From assembly GCA_021805305.1 (NCBI GenBank), contig JAJZFO010000242.1:1-9443 (forward strand): a stretch of DNA of 9,443 nucleotides. The letters run 5' to 3'. The stretch comes from Actinomycetes bacterium (GTDB taxonomy: Bacteria > Actinomycetota > Acidimicrobiia > Acidimicrobiales > RAAP-2). This document shows, in pieces, positions 5,802 to 9,443 of this stretch (position 1 is its first letter; each line of letters begins with the position of its first letter). The notes beneath the pieces are model-generated. The model saw only the letters and a list, made by a program, of their open reading frames with translations. It ran no database searches and was not told where the DNA came from. The position numbers and the translations under genes were made by a program.

Positions 5802-6437
5802 GTGAGCGTTCACCCCGTACCGCGATGGCCGGCGTCACTCGCCCTGTTGACCTGCGTGGCGCTCTATATCGTCTTGCCCAATCGGCTGGTGATCGGCCCG
5901 CGGTGGCTGATCCCCGCGCTCATCATCTTGTTGCTCCTGCCGTTGTCCGCGCGACACCACCGTCACCCCGACGAGTCGCCGCGCGTTCGTCATCTCACCT
6001 TGACGTTGGTCACTCTGGTGACTCTGGCCAACGTCACGTCGATGGTGTTCCTCGTCCAGCGACTGCTCGACACCTCGGTGTCCCAGGGGCGCGCGTTGAT
6101 CTACTCGGCGGTGTCGGTGTGGCTGACCAACATCATCATCTACGGGGTGTGGTTTTGGGAGATCGACCGCGGCGGTCCGACCCGGCGCGCGGCGGGTTCG
6201 ACCGCCGTCTACGATCTGCAGTTCCCCCAGATGGAGAACCCGACGTTGGCCCCCAAGGGATGGCAGCCGCGATTCACCGACTACCTGTACACGTCCTTCG
6301 CCAACGGCACGAGCTTCGCCCCCGCGGACGCCATGCCGTTGTCGCGACGCATGAAGATCCTCTTCGTCAGTGAGTCCATGGTCTCCTTCGTGACGATCGC
6401 CGTGGTGGCGGCACGGGCAGTCAACATTTTGAAGTGA
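5802..6437 (+). CDS. Five-helix membrane protein, DUF1345-like, unknown function
   Basis: This 211-residue protein has hydrophobic segments at about 10-27, 34-50, 65-87, 98-119 and 190-208. Between the last two lies a polar region with DYLYTSFANGTSFAPADAMPL at 160-180, a pattern I associate with actinobacterial membrane proteins of the DUF1345 type. The motif GVWFWEIDRGGP (115-126) at the end of helix 4 also looks conserved. The sequence around 160-180 could re-enter the membrane as in small ion channels, but that is speculation. The start is GTG 5802, four bases after the stop of the secreted-protein gene and six bases after a TATCGT hexamer. A convergent hairpin follows. It is surely a membrane protein; family assignment is tentative and function unknown. 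Confidence 0.8.
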   Translation: MSVHPVPRWPASLALLTCVALYIVLPNRLVIGPRWLIPALIILLLLPLSARHHRHPDESPRVRHLTLTLVTLVTLANVTSMVFLVQRLLDTSVSQGRALIYSAVSVWLTNIIIYGVWFWEIDRGGPTRRAAGSTAVYDLQFPQMENPTLAPKGWQPRFTDYLYTSFANGTSFAPADAMPLSRRMKILFVSESMVSFVTIAVVAARAVNILK

Positions 6438-6439
6438 CC

Positions 6440-6463
6440 CGCGACACCCAGGCGGGTGCCGCG
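6440..6463. terminator. Hairpin between convergent genes
   Basis: CGCGACACCC (6440-6449) and GGGTGCCGCG (6454-6463) form a 10-base stem around a 4-base loop. In plus-strand RNA there is one A/C mismatch; in minus-strand RNA the same position is a U/G wobble, so the hairpin is fully paired for the aminotransferase/oxidoreductase operon. It fills the 40-base gap between two converging stop codons. No T-tract follows, so termination is inferred from position. Confidence 0.55.
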
Positions 6464-6477
6464 AGTCGCGCGGATGC

Positions 6478-7869
6478 TCAGGCGCCCATCAGGCGCGAGA
6501 GCCACGCCGAGGCGCGACTCTCGCCGTCGTGACCTCGTTCGTAGTGGTCGGCGTAGGTGGCCAGGGCGATGCCGGCGTTGATGCCCAACCATCGCCCGGG
6601 TTCGAACTCCCAACGCCGCGGGGGCGTTTGGACGAAGGGCAGGGCGCTATACGGCGTGGGCGTCGACGGTGCGACGATCAGGTCCGCCAAGGCGTTGGCG
6701 CACACGTAACTCAGGGTGACTCCGTCACCGGTGTATCCGCCGGCCGCCGCCAGCCCGGTGACGTGATCGACGCGCACCGAGGGCATGGTGTCGCGCGACA
6801 TCGCCAAGGGACCGCCCCAGCGATGGGTGACTTCGGCGTCCATCGTGGGGAAGAGCTCGCGCAAGGACGACTCCAGGTGCGCGAAGACGTTCTCATTGGC
6901 GTCGTAGCGCGGTTCCACGGCGGAGCCAAAGTGATACGGCGAACCTCGACCCCCGAAGGCCAGACGATTGTCGCGCGTGCGCTGTCCGTAGATCAAGAGG
7001 TGGCGTTCGTCACTGAAGGTGGGGAACGTGGCGAAGCCGTAGTCGCGCCAGAACGCGTCGCTGAGCGGTGCAGTGGCGATCATGAGTGAGTAGAGGGGCA
7101 CGACCGTGCGCCGCTGCCCCGGCATGGCGGGGGTGAAACCCTCGGTGGCGCGCACGACGTACTGGGCGCGCACCGTCGCGTGGGGGGTGAGAACCTCTGC
7201 GCGCCGCGACGCCGAACCCGCGCGGACCCGGGTCACCCGGGTGTTCTCGTAGATGCGGGCGCCGCGGCGCTCGACCGCCTGGGCGAGACCCCGGGCGAGC
7301 CGCGCGGGGTGCAACCGGCCGCAGTGGGGCGAGTACGTGGCGCCCCGCGCGCCGTGGACGGTGCCGACCGACCGCAACTCGTCGGGGGAGAGCCAGCGAA
7401 GGTCGTCGGGCGCGACGCCCCGTGCGGCGGCCTCGTCGAGCGACCGCTGGGCCCGCGCGACCTGCGCGTCGGAGCGCGCGAAGGTCAGCGTGCCCCCTCG
7501 TTCGAAGTCACAGTCGACACCCTCGGCGAGCGCCGCGTCGCCCAGTGAGACGACCGCCTCCTGGAGGACCCGACGCAGGCGGGTGTACGCGTCGTGGCCG
7601 AAGCGCGCGACGATCGTGGACGCGGGCGCCGGGAAGAGGGCCGAGGCCCAACCTCCGTTGCGGCCCGACGCACCGAAACCGCACACCTGGGCCTCGAGGA
7701 CCGCGACGCGAAGGCGCGCGTCGCGTCGTAACAGCTCTCGCGCCGTCCACAGTCCGGTGTAACCACCACCAATGATCGCGACGTCCACGTCGAGGTCCCC
7801 GCGCAGCGACGGCCGCACCGCGGCGACGTCCACGTCGGACCACCACAACGACGGTGGTGGCCAGATCAC
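6478..7869 (-). CDS. FAD-dependent oxidoreductase, DAO family (PuuB-like amine oxidase)
   Basis: This 463-residue flavoenzyme belongs to the glycine/D-amino-acid oxidase (DAO) family. The Rossmann motif is IGGGYTG (33-39) with the ribose-binding acid E59 at the end of strand 2. GASGRNGGW (66-74) is the second FAD contact of this family. HRWGGPLAMSRDTMP (349-363) and GGYTGDGV (377-384) form the C-terminal FAD-binding part. Gamma-glutamylputrescine oxidase and related amine or N-methyl-amino-acid oxidases share these features; the substrate is not known. A short N-terminal extension with PPPSLWW (4-10) precedes the FAD domain, as in PuuB-type proteins. The GTG start overlaps the aminotransferase stop in a four-base GTGA, and no ribosome binding site is seen, so translation is probably coupled. 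It is the last gene of the operon, followed by the convergent hairpin. The protein has no signal peptide and should be cytoplasmic. Confidence 0.88.
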   Translation of the reverse strand: MIWPPPSLWWSDVDVAAVRPSLRGDLDVDVAIIGGGYTGLWTARELLRRDARLRVAVLEAQVCGFGASGRNGGWASALFPAPASTIVARFGHDAYTRLRRVLQEAVVSLGDAALAEGVDCDFERGGTLTFARSDAQVARAQRSLDEAAARGVAPDDLRWLSPDELRSVGTVHGARGATYSPHCGRLHPARLARGLAQAVERRGARIYENTRVTRVRAGSASRRAEVLTPHATVRAQYVVRATEGFTPAMPGQRRTVVPLYSLMIATAPLSDAFWRDYGFATFPTFSDERHLLIYGQRTRDNRLAFGGRGSPYHFGSAVEPRYDANENVFAHLESSLRELFPTMDAEVTHRWGGPLAMSRDTMPSVRVDHVTGLAAAGGYTGDGVTLSYVCANALADLIVAPSTPTPYSALPFVQTPPRRWEFEPGRWLGINAGIALATYADHYERGHDGESRASAWLSRLMGA

Positions 7870-9287
7870 AGCTGGCGTTGGACGGCCTCCGTGAACACCT
7901 CGCGAAGCGTGCCGACCATGAAGTCGATGTCCTCGCGGGTGGAGATCAGCGGCGGAGCCAATTGCACGACCGGGTCCCCGCGATCGTCGGAACGACAGAT
8001 CAGACCGCGGCGGAACATCTCGGGCGAGACGAACCCGCGTAGCAGCCGCTCGGCCTCCTCGCCCTGCCAGGTCTCCTTGGTCTCTTGATCCTTGACCAGT
8101 TCCACGCCCCAGAAGTAGCCGGTGCCGCGCACGTCGCCGACGATGGGGATGTCCTTGAGGTCGTTGAGACTACGTCGGAAGTAGTCCTCGTTGTTGAGCA
8201 CGTTGTCCAGGATGTGCTCACGCTCGATGATCCCGATGCTCGTCAAGGCCATGGTGGTCGACAACGGGTGACCCGCCCAGGTGAAGCCGTGCTGGAACGC
8301 CACGTCGCCGTCTTGGAAGGGCTCGGCCAGGCGATCCGACACGATCATGGCGCCCAGTGGGGCGTAACCCGCGGTGATCCCCTTGGCGCAGGTGATGATG
8401 TCGGGCACGTAGTCGTACTTCTGTCCGCCGAACCAGGTGCCCAGACGACCGAAGGCGCAGATGACCTCGTCCGACACGAGTACTACCCCGTAGCGATCGC
8501 AGATCTCTCGCACTTCGCGCCAGTAGCCCGGCGGCGGGGTGAAGCAGCCGCCGGCGTTCTGCACCGGCTCGAGGAACACCGCGGCCACGGTCTCGGGGCC
8601 CTCACGCAGCAGGGCCTCCTCGATCTGTTGCGCCGACCAGAGCCCGAAGGCCTCGAAGTCGTCCGCGTGCTTCTCGGCGCGGTAGAAGTTCACCGCGGGC
8701 ACTTTGACGGCGCCGGGCACCAGCGGCTCGAAGGGCTGGCGGTAGTTCTCCAGCGAGGTGATCGTCAGGGCCCCCAGGGTGGTGCCGTGGTAGGCGATGT
8801 CGCGACTGATGACCTTGTAGCGGTCGGTGTCGCCACGCATCTTGTGGTACTGCCGCGCCAGTTTCCACGCGCTCTCGTTGGCCTCGGCGCCACCGGTGGT
8901 GAAGAAGACGCGATTGAGGTCACCCGGAGCGAGGCTCGCCAGCTTCTCGGCCAACTCGATCGCCTTGGGGTGCGCGTAGGTCCATATCGGGAAGAAGGTC
9001 AACGTGTTGATCGACTCGGCGGCGGCCTCGGCGAACTCGGGTCGTCCGTGACCCAGGGCGTTGGTGAAGAGACCCGAGATCCCGTCGAAGTACTCCTTGC
9101 CGTTGGCGTCGTACACGTGCGTGCCTTGGCCGCGCACAATGATCGGCACCTCGTTCTGATCGGAGTAGGACCCCATGCGCGACATCTGCAACCAGAGGTT
9201 GCGTCGGGCGCGTTCCGAGTAACTATGGCTGACCTGGTGCTCACCACTGACGGCGATGCCGTCGGTGTAGATCTCGTTGATGCTCAT
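7866..9287 (-). CDS. Class III PLP aminotransferase (omega-amine/putrescine type)
   Basis: This 473-residue enzyme is complete. Motifs in order are GGAEANE (132-138, phosphate binding), YHGTT (166-170), EPVQ (240-243), the pyridine-binding aspartate D273 in DEV, and K302 in CAKGITAGYAPLGA, which forms the Schiff base. FTWAGHP (335-341) completes the cofactor site. These are standard for class III omega-amino-acid:pyruvate, putrescine/diamine and GABA aminotransferases; the length fits SpuC-like putrescine-pyruvate enzymes. ATG 9287 is preferred over TTG 9299 because it overlaps the stop of the upstream Lrp gene as ATGA, and a weak GGGGA lies five bases before it. The gene sits between an Lrp/AsnC regulator and a DAO-type flavoenzyme, supporting amine catabolism. 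The aldehyde product would need a dehydrogenase, which is not in view. Exact substrate unknown. Confidence 0.93.
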   Translation of the reverse strand: MSINEIYTDGIAVSGEHQVSHSYSERARRNLWLQMSRMGSYSDQNEVPIIVRGQGTHVYDANGKEYFDGISGLFTNALGHGRPEFAEAAAESINTLTFFPIWTYAHPKAIELAEKLASLAPGDLNRVFFTTGGAEANESAWKLARQYHKMRGDTDRYKVISRDIAYHGTTLGALTITSLENYRQPFEPLVPGAVKVPAVNFYRAEKHADDFEAFGLWSAQQIEEALLREGPETVAAVFLEPVQNAGGCFTPPPGYWREVREICDRYGVVLVSDEVICAFGRLGTWFGGQKYDYVPDIITCAKGITAGYAPLGAMIVSDRLAEPFQDGDVAFQHGFTWAGHPLSTTMALTSIGIIEREHILDNVLNNEDYFRRSLNDLKDIPIVGDVRGTGYFWGVELVKDQETKETWQGEEAERLLRGFVSPEMFRRGLICRSDDRGDPVVQLAPPLISTREDIDFMVGTLREVFTEAVQRQL

Positions 9288-9443
9288 TTCGTTCCCCAAG
9301 CGTAAGTCTGTTTTGAAAGTTTCAAATACAGAAAGGTTTCAACTTCGGTCACCCCGGGAATACTCCGGATGGAGTCATTCAAGAGGTGCACCAATGCGTT
9401 GTCGTCGATGGCAATGACCTCGGCGATGATGTCGAAGCTCCCC
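9284..9443 (-). CDS. Lrp/AsnC-family transcriptional regulator, 3' end only
   Basis: The frame is open from the window edge to TGA at 9286-9284, giving 52 C-terminal residues. They read as the end of the Lrp/AsnC effector (RAM) domain: a GSFDIIAEV strand, a helix with LVHLLNDSIRSIPGV, the strand TEVETFLYLKLSKQ and the tail TYAWGTK. The G-x-(F/Y/H)-D-I/L start and the IPGV-x-x-x-ET core are the family pattern. Such proteins are amino-acid-responsive DNA-binding regulators that often control the gene next to them. The DNA-binding helix-turn-helix half lies outside the window. The stop overlaps the aminotransferase start as ATGA, making this the upstream gene of a coupled operon. The last 16 codons are AT-rich compared with the rest of the window. 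The identification rests on pattern recognition of a short fragment. Confidence 0.8.
   Translation of the reverse strand, partial: GSFDIIAEVIAIDDNALVHLLNDSIRSIPGVTEVETFLYLKLSKQTYAWGTK
9312..9342. repeat. Palindrome TTTGAAAGTTTCAAA plus a second half-matching copy
   Basis: TTTGAAA (9312-9318) and TTTCAAA (9320-9326) form a perfect 7-bp inverted repeat around one G. Five bases on, GAAAGGTTTCAA (9331-9342) contains GAAA-GG-TTTC and repeats the same core with one extra G. Both lie in the final codons of the Lrp gene, 25-55 bases before the aminotransferase start, in an AT-rich island of otherwise GC-rich DNA. The 15-bp symmetric form is the size of sites bound by Lrp/AsnC dimers, so an operator is plausible but unproven. 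Confidence 0.4.

Noticed and set aside
9288..9299. TTG start at 9299 for the aminotransferase
   Set aside because: It adds only four residues. ATG 9287 forms an ATGA overlap with the Lrp stop, the typical coupling geometry.
8085..9305. A 406-codon open frame on the plus strand, antisense to the aminotransferase
   Set aside because: It mirrors the codon bias of the real gene, which has all class III aminotransferase motifs. The antisense product has no recognisable domain, and long antisense frames are common at this GC content.
1..9443. tRNA, rRNA, CRISPR array, insertion sequence, toxin-antitoxin or phage defence genes
   Set aside because: I looked for clover-leaf-like stretches, regularly spaced repeats, transposase motifs and small paired genes and found none that hold up.

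Overview
The window is high-GC, densely packed bacterial chromosome. Third codon positions are strongly G/C, GTG starts are common, and several genes have no ribosome binding site and probably make leaderless transcripts. The protein types (NCS1 permease, Lrp/AsnC regulator with a class III aminotransferase, a secreted protein paired with a small membrane protein) fit an actinobacterium. An Acidimicrobiia-like lineage is my guess and is not shown by the sequence. I see no rRNA, tRNA, CRISPR array, insertion sequence or phage gene, and no gene-free stretch over about 210 bases.

Layout: (1) 92-1636, minus strand, an NCS1-type nucleobase/allantoin-like permease, followed on its 3' side by strong hairpins at 13-86. 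(2) A 209-base divergent intergenic region, then 1846-2112, plus strand, an unrecognised 88-residue peptide with a basic N terminus and one hydrophobic segment. (3) 2124-3302 and 3332-3898, minus strand, an MFS transporter and a CadD-like cadmium-resistance-family membrane protein. (4) 3959-4933, plus strand, divergent from the CadD-like gene, a PLP-dependent threonine/serine ammonia-lyase without an ACT domain, followed by 4997-5797 (secreted protein of unknown function) and 5802-6437 (five-helix membrane protein of unknown function). (5) A convergent hairpin at 6440-6463. (6) On the minus strand, a translationally coupled operon read from right to left: the 3' end of an Lrp/AsnC regulator (9284 to the window edge), a class III aminotransferase (7866-9287) and a DAO-family FAD oxidoreductase (6478-7869). 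The junctions are ATGA and GTGA four-base overlaps.

The operon in (6) looks like catabolism of amines or amino acids: an Lrp-type sensor controlling an aminotransferase and a flavin amine oxidase/dehydrogenase of the kind used for putrescine or other omega-amines. The NCS1 permease and the ammonia-lyase also suit use of nitrogen compounds, but nothing links them directly.

The most distinctive signal is regulatory. Five genes that lack a Shine-Dalgarno sequence each have a hexamer TAnnGT exactly 6 or 7 bases before the start codon. This is the geometry expected for a -10 element whose transcript begins at the start codon. It also settles several start codons. I found no clearly novel multi-gene system. 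The most obscure genes are the 88-residue peptide and the 4997-6437 secreted/membrane pair.
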